A stretch of 64,000 bases of DNA from Kribbella sp. NBC_00382 (GTDB lineage Bacteria > Actinomycetota > Actinomycetes > Propionibacteriales > Kribbellaceae). The notes under the pieces were generated by a model. The model did no database searches. It was not told the DNA's origin and saw nothing but the letters and a program-made list of their open reading frames with translations. Position 1 is the stretch's first letter. Each line of letters begins with the position of its first letter. The stretch spans positions 7,936,001 through 8,000,000 of the forward strand of contig NZ_CP107954.1 in the NCBI RefSeq assembly GCF_036067295.1, given 5' to 3'. The position numbers were made by a program, and so were the translations under genes. Below, in pieces: positions 55,696 to 64,000 of this stretch.

Positions 55696-58527
55696 GTTGA
55701 CCAGGTCCGCGCGGGAGGACGCGTTGAGTTTGCGGAGGACCTTGGCGACGTGTTGCTCGACTGTGCGGGGTGAGAGGAACAGGGCGTCGGCGATCTCCCG
55801 GTTGGTGTGGCCGCGGCCGAGTAGGCGGGCCACCTCCTGCTCGCGCGGAGACAGCTCGGCGCCGTAGCCGCGGCGGCCTCGGCGGGAGGGTGCGGCGATC
55901 CCGTGGTTGCGTAGCTCGTGACGGCAGCGGGCAGCATCTCGCAGCGCGCCCAGGCGGTCGAAGGTCTCTGCCAACTGGGCGAAGGCGTCCGCTGGTTCCT
56001 TCAGGGCAAGCCTGCAATGCGCTGCCCGCTCGGCGACCAGTGCGGCGAAGTACGGCGCCGGCAGGGCCTCGTACTGGAGCTCTACCTCTCTATACAGCCC
56101 AACCGCCCGCCTGTAGTCGCCTTCGTACTCCGCGAGCTGCGCCCGCCCGCAATGCAGCGCCACCCGTGCCAGTGGCGCCTCCAGGCCGCTCGTGCAGTCG
56201 TCCAACTCCCCCAACAGCTTCCGTACCTCGTCATCCCGTCCGTCGGCGAGCAAGACCGCCACGGCCGTCGGTACCAGCTCGCCTGCCCAGGACCACACCT
56301 GTTTGCCACGCAGGAGATCCAAACCGCGGTTGACCGTCGATACCGCCGCCTGGAGCTCAGTACGGGAGAGCTGCATCCACGCAAGCAGACCGAAGCTGCC
56401 CAACGCGATCGGGGCGATGGCGTTGGCCGGTTCGTCGATCCCGGTGGCGCCCAGGTATGCCTCGGCCTCGGCCCATTCACCACGCGCGACGGCCAGGGAT
56501 GCCAGTACCAGGGACAGCTCGCTGGTGAGCGGGAACAGGTCGCGGTACTCGTCCAGTAGCTGACTCGCGCGCTCGTCGAGCCCGGACCACTCACCGGTGA
56601 ACCAGTCGACTCTCGCTTGGGTAGCGCGCGCAGTACTCACGACGAAAGGTGCTCCGCAGTCGGTAGCGAACTGGAGACCGCTACCAAGGAAGTCGGCGGC
56701 TTTGGCGTAGTAGCCGATCGACATGCACGCGTCGGCGAGGTTGCAGTGCGCCCTGGCCAGGTGTCGCAGCTCTGCCCCACCGGCCCGGTCAGATCCCAGC
56801 TCCGCGACCTCAGTCAGGACGAAGGGATCACCGGCGTGCAGTCGCGAGGCCAGCAGGTTCGCCCGCAGTGAGGTGATCAGCACTGGATCGGTGGCCCGGT
56901 CGAGGCGCTCGTCGGCCCGCTGTGCCCACAGCCCGGTCTCGTCGAGTGCGGACGCCCCCAGCCAGCATTGGGCCAGGACGGCGATGGCTCGCGCCTCCAG
57001 GTCCGGCCGGTCGCCCAGGTCTCCAAGGGCTCTCTCGATCTCGGCCCGGCCGGCCGCGATGCCGCCCGCCGCCCGGATCATCAGCAGGCCCGCGTAGAGG
57101 CGCACCTCGCCGCGGATACCCGGAGACAGGCGCTGGTCGGTCAGTAGTCGCTGCAGCGTGTCCATCGGGTCCCGCTGATCCAGGCCCGTGTAGGCCACCG
57201 ACCCCAGCTTCGACGCGAGTCGGTCCACTGCCTCGACGCACAGGTCGGGCTCGGCAAGAAGGCGCTGCAGCAGCCGGGTAGCAGTCGAGGCGTCGCCGAT
57301 CTCTCCCGCCCTATCCGCTGCAGCCTCTCCGAACCGCCGCCAGTCCTGCGTACGGCCCGCTAGCCGACTGTGCTCGGCCAGCTGGAGCAATGGCTGTGGA
57401 GTGGCCTCGGCAAGGGTTTCAGCGATCCTCCTGTGCAGTGCCTGCCGGTGCGGACTGGGCAGGCTGTCGTAGACCGCCTGCCGACCTAGAGCATGGCGGA
57501 AGTCGTAGCGGCCGTCACCCGAGTCCCGCAGGACTCCTGCTGCCAGTGCAGACGTAAGCGCCGCATCCACGGCGTCCTCGGCCAAGCCGGTCACCTGCCT
57601 GAGCAACTCACCCGTTGCCGGAATCCCCAGCGCTGCCGTGGCATAGCTGACCTCCCGAGCCTCCTCCGCCAGCCCGGAGAGCCGTTCAGCCATCGCATCC
57701 CGCAGCAGGGCCGGTACTTCGACATGCTCGAGCGCCCGCCGCGCAGTACCCCCGTCGACCGGCAAGGGCAGCGTCCGTACCGCCTCCTCGATCACTGCGG
57801 GGATCCCGGCCGTCCGGTCGTACAGCAACTCGGCCAGGTCAGCCGCGATCGCCTCCACGCCCAGTACTCCGGCGGACAGCGACCGTACTCCGGCAAGGTC
57901 CAGCGGCTGCAACGTGAGCACAGCGCTCGGCAACCCCACCGGCGGCCGGTACTCCGCCCCCAGCGGCGGCCCCGAGGTGAGGTCCTCCCGTCGGTACGTG
58001 ACCAGGATCGACAGGTTCTCCGGCGGATCCGTCATCAGGAATCGCAACAGCTGGCGCGACCCGTCATCCGCCCAATGCAGATCCTCCACCACTAGCAGGG
58101 CCGGACCGGCAGCGGCCAGCAGCTCGCGGATGGCCCGGAACACCTGGTGCCGCTCGGTCGCTGGGTCGGCAGCGGGCCAATGCGCGTCGGGGAACCGGTC
58201 CGCGAGCTCGGGCAGGAGGGGGCGCAGTACCGAGGTCAGCCGACTCAGCGGAGTACCGGAGTGGCGTGGATAGCTCCTTAGCGCCTCCACGACCGCGCCG
58301 TACGGGAAGGGCTCTCGCAGCGGTTGGCAGTAGCCGACCATGAGGTGCCTGTCGCGCACGTCAGGCTCCCGGAGCAACTCGCTGACCAGGCGGCTCTTGC
58401 CGATCCCTGCCTCGCCCTCGACCAGGGCAACACCGGACCGGCCCGCGGTGGCGGCCAGCAGGCGTAGCTCATCGCCGCGGCCGACCAGCACTGGCGAACT
58501 GGTCCTGGTGATCGGTGCTCCAGCCAT
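55687..58527 (-). CDS. Large ATP-binding LuxR-family (LAL) transcriptional regulator
   Basis: A 946-residue LAL regulator. Walker A is GEAGIGKS (residues 38-45) and Walker B is LLVVEDLHWADD (near 150). The AAA/STAND-type ATPase runs to about 330, followed by a long helical TPR-like region (about 370-850; e.g. GIGYYAKAADFLGSGLQ-like repeats). The C-terminal LuxR HTH is LSPREQEVARLLGRGHTNREIADALFLSPRTVEQHVAKVLRKL. ATG at 58527 has GGGAG upstream. LAL proteins often control secondary metabolism or sugar use; no biosynthetic cluster is seen here. The divergent neighbour is the tandem-protease gene, a possible target. Confidence 0.94.
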   Translation of the reverse strand: MAGAPITRTSSPVLVGRGDELRLLAATAGRSGVALVEGEAGIGKSRLVSELLREPDVRDRHLMVGYCQPLREPFPYGAVVEALRSYPRHSGTPLSRLTSVLRPLLPELADRFPDAHWPAADPATERHQVFRAIRELLAAAGPALLVVEDLHWADDGSRQLLRFLMTDPPENLSILVTYRREDLTSGPPLGAEYRPPVGLPSAVLTLQPLDLAGVRSLSAGVLGVEAIAADLAELLYDRTAGIPAVIEEAVRTLPLPVDGGTARRALEHVEVPALLRDAMAERLSGLAEEAREVSYATAALGIPATGELLRQVTGLAEDAVDAALTSALAAGVLRDSGDGRYDFRHALGRQAVYDSLPSPHRQALHRRIAETLAEATPQPLLQLAEHSRLAGRTQDWRRFGEAAADRAGEIGDASTATRLLQRLLAEPDLCVEAVDRLASKLGSVAYTGLDQRDPMDTLQRLLTDQRLSPGIRGEVRLYAGLLMIRAAGGIAAGRAEIERALGDLGDRPDLEARAIAVLAQCWLGASALDETGLWAQRADERLDRATDPVLITSLRANLLASRLHAGDPFVLTEVAELGSDRAGGAELRHLARAHCNLADACMSIGYYAKAADFLGSGLQFATDCGAPFVVSTARATQARVDWFTGEWSGLDERASQLLDEYRDLFPLTSELSLVLASLAVARGEWAEAEAYLGATGIDEPANAIAPIALGSFGLLAWMQLSRTELQAAVSTVNRGLDLLRGKQVWSWAGELVPTAVAVLLADGRDDEVRKLLGELDDCTSGLEAPLARVALHCGRAQLAEYEGDYRRAVGLYREVELQYEALPAPYFAALVAERAAHCRLALKEPADAFAQLAETFDRLGALRDAARCRHELRNHGIAAPSRRGRRGYGAELSPREQEVARLLGRGHTNREIADALFLSPRTVEQHVAKVLRKLNASSRADLVNSD

Positions 58528-58718
58528 CTGCGCTCCCGTGGATGTGGGGGCGAGCCTACGTCGGGAAAGGGATTTCTGTGAGGGTCGCGACACCAATAGT
58601 CACGTACCCCTACCTACTACTGCCCGGATTGTTCCCGCACCGGCCCGCCACGACAGTGATCGGACCGGCTGCCCCAACTCACTCCGCCCTGGGCGGCCGG
58701 GGACCGAACGGAGAGCTC

Positions 58719-61649
58719 ATGAAACTCGTGCGGACAGGGGCCTACGGGGCCCTCGCGTGCCTGGCGCTCGCAGTAGTTGCCCCACCGGCTCAGGCGGCCG
58801 CCCCACCGCCGGCGCCGAGCCCGACCATCCGGGGCGCCGGTGCTCCCGGCACCATTCCCGGCAGCTACATAGTCGTGCTGAAGGACGGCGCCCGCGCAAC
58901 GGCGTCCAACCTGGCTTCTAAGTACGGCGGCAAGGTCAAGCTGACCTACACCACCGCACTGCGCGGCTTCTCGGCCTCGTTGACCGAAGCGGAGGCGCTA
59001 CGACTCGCTGCGGACCCGGAGGTCAAGTACGTCGAGCAGGACGGCAAGGCCCACGCCACTGACCGGCAGGCCAACCCGACCTGGGGACTCGACCGGATCG
59101 ACCAGAAGACCCTGCCGCTCGACCAGGGGTACACCTATGCGACCAAGGCGGCCAACGTCACGGCGTACATCGTCGACACCGGCATCTACAAGCAGCACTC
59201 CGAGTTCGGCGGCCGGGCCACCGACGGCTACGACTTCATCGACAACGACGCGATCGCCAACGACTGCAACGGGCACGGCACGCATGTGTCCGGCACGGTC
59301 GGCAGTACGACGTACGGCGTGGCCAAGGGCATCTCGCTGGTCGGCGTACGGGTGCTGGACTGCCAGGGCAACGGCGAGTGGTCGCAGGTGATCGGCGGGA
59401 TCGACTGGGTCGCCAAGAACGCGAAGAAGCCGGCCGTCGCGAACATGAGCCTGTCGGGCGAGACGAACTCCTCGGTCGACGACGCGGTCAAGCGCGCGGT
59501 CGCCGCGGGCGTCACCTTCTCCATTGCCGGCGGCAACAACAACGGCGGGGACGCCTGCAGCTACAGCCCGGCCCGGACGCCGGAGGCGATCACCGTCGGC
59601 GCCACCGACAACCAGGACAACCGGTCGAGCTTCTCCAACATCGGCTCCTGCTTGGACATCTTCGCCCCGGGATCGGGCATCACCTCGACCTGGAACAACG
59701 GCGGCACCAACAGCATCAGCGGTACATCGATGGCGGCGCCACACGTCGCAGGTGCCGCGGCGCTCTACCTCGCGGGCAACCCGTCCGCCACGCCGGCCGC
59801 TGTCGCCTCGGCGCTGACCAGCAACGCCAGCGCGGGCGTGGTGAAGAACGCGGGCAGCGGCTCCCCGAACAAGCTGCTCTACACCGGCTTCATCGGCGGC
59901 GGCGACCCCGAGCCGCCAACCTGTGCGGGTGGCTCCTCGACCGAGGACGCAGCCATCCCCGACGCAGGCGCCGCGGTCTCCACGTCGGCCACGATCAGCG
60001 GCTGCGACGGGAACGGTACGTCGAACACCAGCGTCAAGGTGGACATCAACCACAGCTACACCGGCGATCTCCAGGTCGACCTGGTCGGGCCGTCGGGCGC
60101 TGTCATCAACCTGCGCCGGGCCGGCGGCATCGGCTCCCCCGACGGACTGCACCAGACCTTCACCGCCAACACCTCGGGTGAGACCCGCAACGGCACCTGG
60201 AAGCTGCAGGTGAAGGACGTCTACCGCTTCGACACCGGCACCCTCGACGGCTGGTCGCTGAACTTCACGCCGTCGGCCGCCAACTACGAGGGCGACACCG
60301 TACCGGTGAAGTCGTCTACCCCTGGCGCCAACTTCGCCGGTGGACAGGACGCGACCGTCAGCGAGTTCCCGTCCATCATCGCCGGACTGCGTGAGGGCGG
60401 CACCCGTCCGCAGGGCCAGACCTGCACCGGTACGGCGATCGCGCCGCGCAAGATCCTGATCGCGGCACACTGTGCGGACGCGGTCGGCGCCAAGAGCTTC
60501 CTGTACGGGCTCAACGACCTCAACGCCGGTGGTGGCACCCGGGTCGGCGTGGTCTCGTACACGAAGCATCCGAAGTACGTGAACTTCGACCAGGGGTACG
60601 ACGTCGCGGTGGTCACCACGAACGCGGACATCCCGGTGCCCGGCGGCAAGTACGCGTCGTACGCGACCTCGGCCGACAACGGTCTGGAGAAGCCGGGCGT
60701 CACGGCGCAAGGCTTCGGCTACGGCAAGAAGGACTTCGACGACACCACCCGCGACGTCACGCTGGACAAGGCGTCGCTGCCGATCGTCGACGGCTCACAG
60801 GTCTGCAACGGCGTCGGCGCCGGCTTCAAGCCCGCGACGATGATCTGCGCCGGGTACGCCGACGGCCGGGTGTCCATCCTGCCCGGGGACAGCGGCGGTC
60901 CGCTGATCGTCCAGGGCAAGGTGATCGGCGTCGCCTCCTGGAGCCGCTCGGACTTCAAGTGGTACAGCGTCTACGGCCGGCTCACCAACGACATGGGCGA
61001 CTGGGTCAAGACCCAGGTCGGCGACGCGCCGCCCACCGGCGACTTCGGCGTCGCCGTCTCACCGTCGTCGGTGAAGGTTGCCCCAGGCAAGTACATCTCG
61101 ACCACGGTGACCAGTACCGCGGGATCGAGCGGTGCGGAGAACCTGAGCCTCACCGCGTCGGGTCTGCCGACCGGTGCCACGGCCACCTTCCAGCCGGAGT
61201 CGATCAGCTCGGGCAATGCCGCCAAGCTGACCCTCGAAGCCGGCGCCGGCACACCCGCGGGCAACCACACCGTCGTGGTCACCGCAACCAACTCCGCCGG
61301 CAAGACGGCCACCGCCAACGTGACCCTGACGGTCGAGGGCAGCCAGCCCCCGACAGGCGACGTACAGGTCACCGCTACGCCGTCCAGTGGGTCAGTCACC
61401 CAAGGCCAGCTGGCCCAGACGGTGGTCAAGGCCTCCGGTGGTACGGGCAACCTGACTCTCACGGCCACCGGCACTCCGGCTGGTACGCAGGTCTTCTTCA
61501 ACCCCACCACCATCGCCCAGAACGGTACGAGCAACGTCTGGTTCTTCACCAGCTTCCAGACGCCGCGGGGCACCTATGCCATCACTGTCACGGCCCGCTC
61601 GGCCGACGGCAAGACCGGCAGCACGAAGTACAACCTCACCGTCCGCTAG
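58719..61649 (+). CDS. Secreted tandem protease: subtilisin (S8) plus P-domain plus trypsin (S1)
   Basis: A 976-residue exported protein. In order: Sec signal (MKLVRTGAYGALACLALAVV...AQA), I9 propeptide (about 45-115), S8 domain with Asp153 (YIVDTGI), His186 (GHGTH) and Ser337 (GTSMAAP), and a proprotein-convertase P-domain-like beta-sandwich (about 415-525; ISGCDGNGTSNTSVKVDINHSYTGDLQVDLVGPSG). Then a trypsin domain (about 545-765) with His584 (AAHC), the Asp in GYDVAVV and Ser725 (GDSGGP). Two Ig-like repeats end the chain (SPSSVKVAPGKYISTTVTS; TPSSGSVTQGQLAQTVVKA). Both catalytic triads are intact. ATG at 58719 follows GGAGAG. It is related in its first half to the subtilase at 23.0 kb. 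Confidence 0.94.
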   Translation: MKLVRTGAYGALACLALAVVAPPAQAAAPPPAPSPTIRGAGAPGTIPGSYIVVLKDGARATASNLASKYGGKVKLTYTTALRGFSASLTEAEALRLAADPEVKYVEQDGKAHATDRQANPTWGLDRIDQKTLPLDQGYTYATKAANVTAYIVDTGIYKQHSEFGGRATDGYDFIDNDAIANDCNGHGTHVSGTVGSTTYGVAKGISLVGVRVLDCQGNGEWSQVIGGIDWVAKNAKKPAVANMSLSGETNSSVDDAVKRAVAAGVTFSIAGGNNNGGDACSYSPARTPEAITVGATDNQDNRSSFSNIGSCLDIFAPGSGITSTWNNGGTNSISGTSMAAPHVAGAAALYLAGNPSATPAAVASALTSNASAGVVKNAGSGSPNKLLYTGFIGGGDPEPPTCAGGSSTEDAAIPDAGAAVSTSATISGCDGNGTSNTSVKVDINHSYTGDLQVDLVGPSGAVINLRRAGGIGSPDGLHQTFTANTSGETRNGTWKLQVKDVYRFDTGTLDGWSLNFTPSAANYEGDTVPVKSSTPGANFAGGQDATVSEFPSIIAGLREGGTRPQGQTCTGTAIAPRKILIAAHCADAVGAKSFLYGLNDLNAGGGTRVGVVSYTKHPKYVNFDQGYDVAVVTTNADIPVPGGKYASYATSADNGLEKPGVTAQGFGYGKKDFDDTTRDVTLDKASLPIVDGSQVCNGVGAGFKPATMICAGYADGRVSILPGDSGGPLIVQGKVIGVASWSRSDFKWYSVYGRLTNDMGDWVKTQVGDAPPTGDFGVAVSPSSVKVAPGKYISTTVTSTAGSSGAENLSLTASGLPTGATATFQPESISSGNAAKLTLEAGAGTPAGNHTVVVTATNSAGKTATANVTLTVEGSQPPTGDVQVTATPSSGSVTQGQLAQTVVKASGGTGNLTLTATGTPAGTQVFFNPTTIAQNGTSNVWFFTSFQTPRGTYAITVTARSADGKTGSTKYNLTVR

Positions 61650-61654
61650 GACGG

Positions 61655-61693
61655 CCTGACGGGCTCCCGCTTCACAAGCGGGAGCCCGTCAGG
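61655..61693. terminator. Bidirectional hairpin terminator
   Basis: A perfect 18-bp stem (CCTGACGGGCTCCCGCTT and its complement) with a 3-nt loop. Its right arm contains the stop codon of the reverse-strand gene at 61689. Confidence 0.9.
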
Positions 61694-63062
61694 GCAGTAG
61701 TTCGAGAACCTTGGCGATGATCGTCAGCGCCGGAGTGGCGATGTCGGCCGCCTTGCTCACGGTGGTCTTGATCCGCTCGAGTTGCGTGCGGGTCTTGCCG
61801 CCGTCGGGCGCTCCGGTGTCGAGCTCGCCGGCCACCTCGTTGATCAGCTGCGCGACCTGCTCGCGTTGCTCGTCGGTCAACTGCTCGCTGGTCAGCACGA
61901 GTCGCAGCAGACCCGCGAGGTCGGTACCGGCGCCGTGGCTGTTCTGGAAGTCGGTGATGACCGTGTTGACGGGCCGGTTGATGAAGGTCGTCTGGCCGTG
62001 GAAGTTGAAGTTCTCGGTCATCGCCTGTCCTCCGCTGTGGATGAATACGGTGGCGCCTTTGAATTCGAAGCCTCCGGCGGCGGCCGGGACCACCTCGGCC
62101 CGCAGCCGCTGCCCGGCCGCCATCAGACTCTTCCGTAGGGCCAACCGGGCCGGCAGATTCTCGCTGACGCCCTGACCCTCGTCGTTGAGAATCCGGGACA
62201 GGTCCCCGAGGAGCTCCCGGAAGGCTCCCAGATCGGCGTTCCGGACCGGAAAGACGAAGCGGTCACGACTGTCGCCGCCGCGCAGCTGAAGCACCAGGCA
62301 AGGTAGGTCTCCCGGCCGCACCCCGAGCTCGCGGGCCACCTCGTAGGCGCCGAGCTTGTCGTACGGCGTCCAGTTCAGCCAGCGCAGGGCCGAGAGCATC
62401 CGGTACAGGTCGGGGTCGAGGCTGTCCTTCCAGTACCGCTTGACCGTGCGCCACTTCTGCGGGCGCTCGAGGACGGAGATCTGGAACAGCTCGCCGGACA
62501 GGGCGTTCAGCTCGTCGAAATGCGTCCGGACGAAGGTGGCCAGCTCGACATCGGCGTCGGTGTAGAGCAGTACGCCATGAAGCTTGGTGGTCTTCGCCGT
62601 CTTCAACTCGGCGTACTGGAGCTGGGCGAACACCTGCGTCGGGTTGGGCGCCGGCAACAGCTCGTACATCCCCATCGGCGGGTGCTCGATGCAGAGGACC
62701 ACCACGTCATCGTCCAGCAGACCGGCCGCCGAGACCGTCTCATCGAGCTCGAACACTTGGCCGGTGGCCGCATCCTCGAGCCAGATCTGGAGCAGCTCCA
62801 GGTCCTCGAGCGGATCGGCCACCAGCCCGGCCGCTTGCGCAGCGGTCAGGGCGGTGGCCGTCAGCTCGCGGATCGACAGGGCCTCGCCGACCTCGACAGA
62901 ACAGGCGACGGAACCGACAGTCTGGTCGAGCTTCTCCCAGCGCTGCCTCGCCGGCGCCGACCGGTCGAAGACCTCGCTGTCGGCCATCAGCCAGGCGATG
63001 TCCTCGCCGAAGGCCGAATAGCCGACGAGGTCACCCTCGCGTACGGCGACGTACAGGCGCAT
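61689..63062 (-). CDS. Multidomain cytoplasmic protein of unknown function
   Basis: A 457-residue protein from ATG with no signal or TM helix until possibly the last 20 residues. I do not recognise it as a whole. Residues about 70-135 (LSIRELTATALTAAQAAGLVADP...LDDDVVVLCIEHPP) suggest a ubiquitin-like beta-grasp fold of the type with G-L-x-D-x-D-V-V-V-L. The middle (about 160-320) is mixed alpha/beta (LHGVLLYTDADVELATFVRTHFDELNALSGELFQISVLERP). A short region follows rich in beta turns (GATVFIHSGGQ; NFHGQTTFINRPVNTVITDFQNS), and the C-terminal ~85 residues are amphipathic helix ending in a hydrophobic ATPALTIIAKVLELL. The last two parts recall effector-associated or death-effector segments in bacterial conflict proteins; this is inference. 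Confidence 0.78.
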   Translation of the reverse strand: MRLYVAVREGDLVGYSAFGEDIAWLMADSEVFDRSAPARQRWEKLDQTVGSVACSVEVGEALSIRELTATALTAAQAAGLVADPLEDLELLQIWLEDAATGQVFELDETVSAAGLLDDDVVVLCIEHPPMGMYELLPAPNPTQVFAQLQYAELKTAKTTKLHGVLLYTDADVELATFVRTHFDELNALSGELFQISVLERPQKWRTVKRYWKDSLDPDLYRMLSALRWLNWTPYDKLGAYEVARELGVRPGDLPCLVLQLRGGDSRDRFVFPVRNADLGAFRELLGDLSRILNDEGQGVSENLPARLALRKSLMAAGQRLRAEVVPAAAGGFEFKGATVFIHSGGQAMTENFNFHGQTTFINRPVNTVITDFQNSHGAGTDLAGLLRLVLTSEQLTDEQREQVAQLINEVAGELDTGAPDGGKTRTQLERIKTTVSKAADIATPALTIIAKVLELLP

Positions 63063-63104
63063 CCGCTCCCCTGACGTGATCGGCGCCGGACCCCCGGCGG
63101 TTGG

Positions 63105-64000
63105 TCAGCGTAGCGTGTTGAAGGAGTCCCGGAGGATCTCTATCGCCTCGGTGGTTTCTTCTTCGGTCAGGGTCATCGGTGGGGCCATCCGGAGGACGTT
63201 GCCGTAGAGGCCGCCCTTGCCGATCAGCAGGCCGCGGTTCATCGCTTCTTGCTGGAGCTTGACGGTGGTGGGCGCGTCCGGCTTGCCGTCGGCCGGGTTG
63301 ATCAGCTCGGTGGCGAGCATCAGGCCCTTGCCGCGGACATCGCCGAGTTCGGGGAACTCGTCCGAGATGCCACGAAGGCCGTCGAGGAGCTGGGCACCGC
63401 GCTTGGCGGCGTTGGCCTGCAGGTCGTTGTCGACGAGGTAGTCGATCGTCGCCTTCGCCGCGCTGGTGGAGATCGGGTTGCCGCCGAAGGTGGACAGGCT
63501 GTTCGCGCTGAGGCTGTCCATCAGCTCGGGGCGTGCGACCACACCACCGATGGCGAACCCGTTGCCGAGACCCTTCGCGAACGTCATCGCGTCCGGTACG
63601 ACGTCATGCGCCTGAATCCCCCAGAAGTGGTCGCCGGTCCGGCCCCAGCCGGTCTGCACCTCGTCGGAGATGAAGAGGATGCCGTACTCGTCCAGCACCT
63701 CCTTGAACGCGGCGTACAGGCCGTCGGGCGGGGACGAGAAGCCGCCGACCCCCTGGATCGGCTCGACGATCATGCAGGCGACGTCGCCCGCAGTACCGGT
63801 GTCGATCACGTTGCGCAGATCGTCGACGCAGACCTTGATGTACTCCGCGTCCGGCAGGTCCTTGAAGGGGCTGCGATAGCGATAAGCGCCCTGCACGTAC
63901 TGGACGTTGACCGGCGACAGGCTGCTCGCCGACCAGCCACGGTTGCCGGTGATCGCGACCGTGCCGAAGCCGCGGCCGTGGTACGAGTTGCGCATCGCCA
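63105..64000 (-). CDS. Class III PLP-dependent aminotransferase, N-terminus beyond the window
   Basis: The C-terminal ~298 residues of an aspartate-aminotransferase-superfamily fold-type I enzyme. The gene begins past the window edge: the upstream codon at 63996-63998 is sense, and RNSYHGRG corresponds to an internal family block. The landmarks are MIVEPIQGVGGF, ILFISDEVQTGWGRTGDHFWG with the PLP-contact Asp, the PLP Lys in TFAKGLGNG, and STFGGNPIS. Relatives include 4-aminobutyrate, ornithine/acetylornithine and alanine-glyoxylate (AGXT2-like) aminotransferases; the sequence here fits the AGXT2/GABA group best. The donor cannot be fixed without the N-terminus. Confidence 0.9.
   Translation of the reverse strand, partial: AMRNSYHGRGFGTVAITGNRGWSASSLSPVNVQYVQGAYRYRSPFKDLPDAEYIKVCVDDLRNVIDTGTAGDVACMIVEPIQGVGGFSSPPDGLYAAFKEVLDEYGILFISDEVQTGWGRTGDHFWGIQAHDVVPDAMTFAKGLGNGFAIGGVVARPELMDSLSANSLSTFGGNPISTSAAKATIDYLVDNDLQANAAKRGAQLLDGLRGISDEFPELGDVRGKGLMLATELINPADGKPDAPTTVKLQQEAMNRGLLIGKGGLYGNVLRMAPPMTLTEEETTEAIEILRDSFNTLR

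Noticed and set aside
1..64000. tRNA, rRNA, CRISPR arrays, insertion sequences, phage genes
   Set aside because: I looked for cloverleaf-like segments, regularly spaced repeats, transposase or integrase motifs and phage structural genes and saw none that could be supported.

Overview
The window is chromosomal DNA of a high-GC actinobacterium. GTG starts are common, terminators are GC-rich hairpins, and Tat and Sec exported proteins are frequent. The gene set (fused SecDF, class II ribonucleotide reductase NrdJ with NrdR, LexA divergent from a LysM cell-division-inhibitor-like gene, SigE-family sigma factor, gluABCD) suits Propionibacteriales or Streptomyces relatives. A Kribbella-like genome is my best guess; this is inference from gene content, not from a marker sequence. 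I saw no rRNA, tRNA, CRISPR array, integrase or transposase.

The backbone is a block I recognise from other actinobacteria. Read from high to low coordinates it runs gluABCD (45.9-49.5 kb), miaB (42.7-44.1), miaA (37.6-38.6), dapF (30.3-31.2), hflX (28.7-30.2), dinG-like helicase (18.3-20.3), lexA (13.3-14.1), nrdR and nrdJ (4.1-7.6). Accessory genes separate the members.

Layout. 0-2.6 kb: a partial membrane protein, a repeat-rich stretch with two small ORFs sharing a motif on opposite strands, and a small caspase/CHAT-like protein. 2.6-12.4 kb: aldo/keto reductase, a secreted protein, nrdRJ, nucleoside hydrolase, a Gfo/Idh/MocA oxidoreductase behind a LacI-type operator, a serine hydrolase, a truncated acetyltransferase and a SUKH-type protein. 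12.4-24.2 kb: the SOS region (LysM protein, LexA boxes, lexA), a glutathione-peroxidase-like protein lacking its catalytic Cys, a secreted beta-propeller, a LigD-type ligase, DinG, SecDF and a subtilase. 24.2-31.5 kb: a two-component pair, an M6 metalloprotease, HflX, DapF.

31.5-34.4 kb is a compositional island, visibly AT-richer than its surroundings, with one large gene: a SIR2 domain fused to a STAND-type P-loop NTPase and a helical C-terminus. This architecture is known from single-gene anti-phage abortive-infection proteins. It is the best candidate for an undescribed immune system here.

34.4-50.8 kb: gamma-glutamyltransferase, a miaA/sigma/anti-sigma set with overlapping genes, two small acidic proteins (one of the MT0933 antitoxin type), a NUDIX hydrolase, a Tat-exported phosphoesterase, a kinase-like protein, miaB, a Tat-exported amidohydrolase, gluABCD with a long palindromic element between gluB and gluC, and a self-regulated GntR/membrane-protein pair with two mirrored operators. 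50.8-64 kb: three small secreted Cys-containing proteins, a DUF805 pseudogene running into a second long palindromic element, an AcoR-like regulator, a phosphotransferase, a LAL-type LuxR regulator, a secreted protein carrying both subtilisin and trypsin domains, an unrecognised multidomain protein, and a class III aminotransferase cut by the window end.
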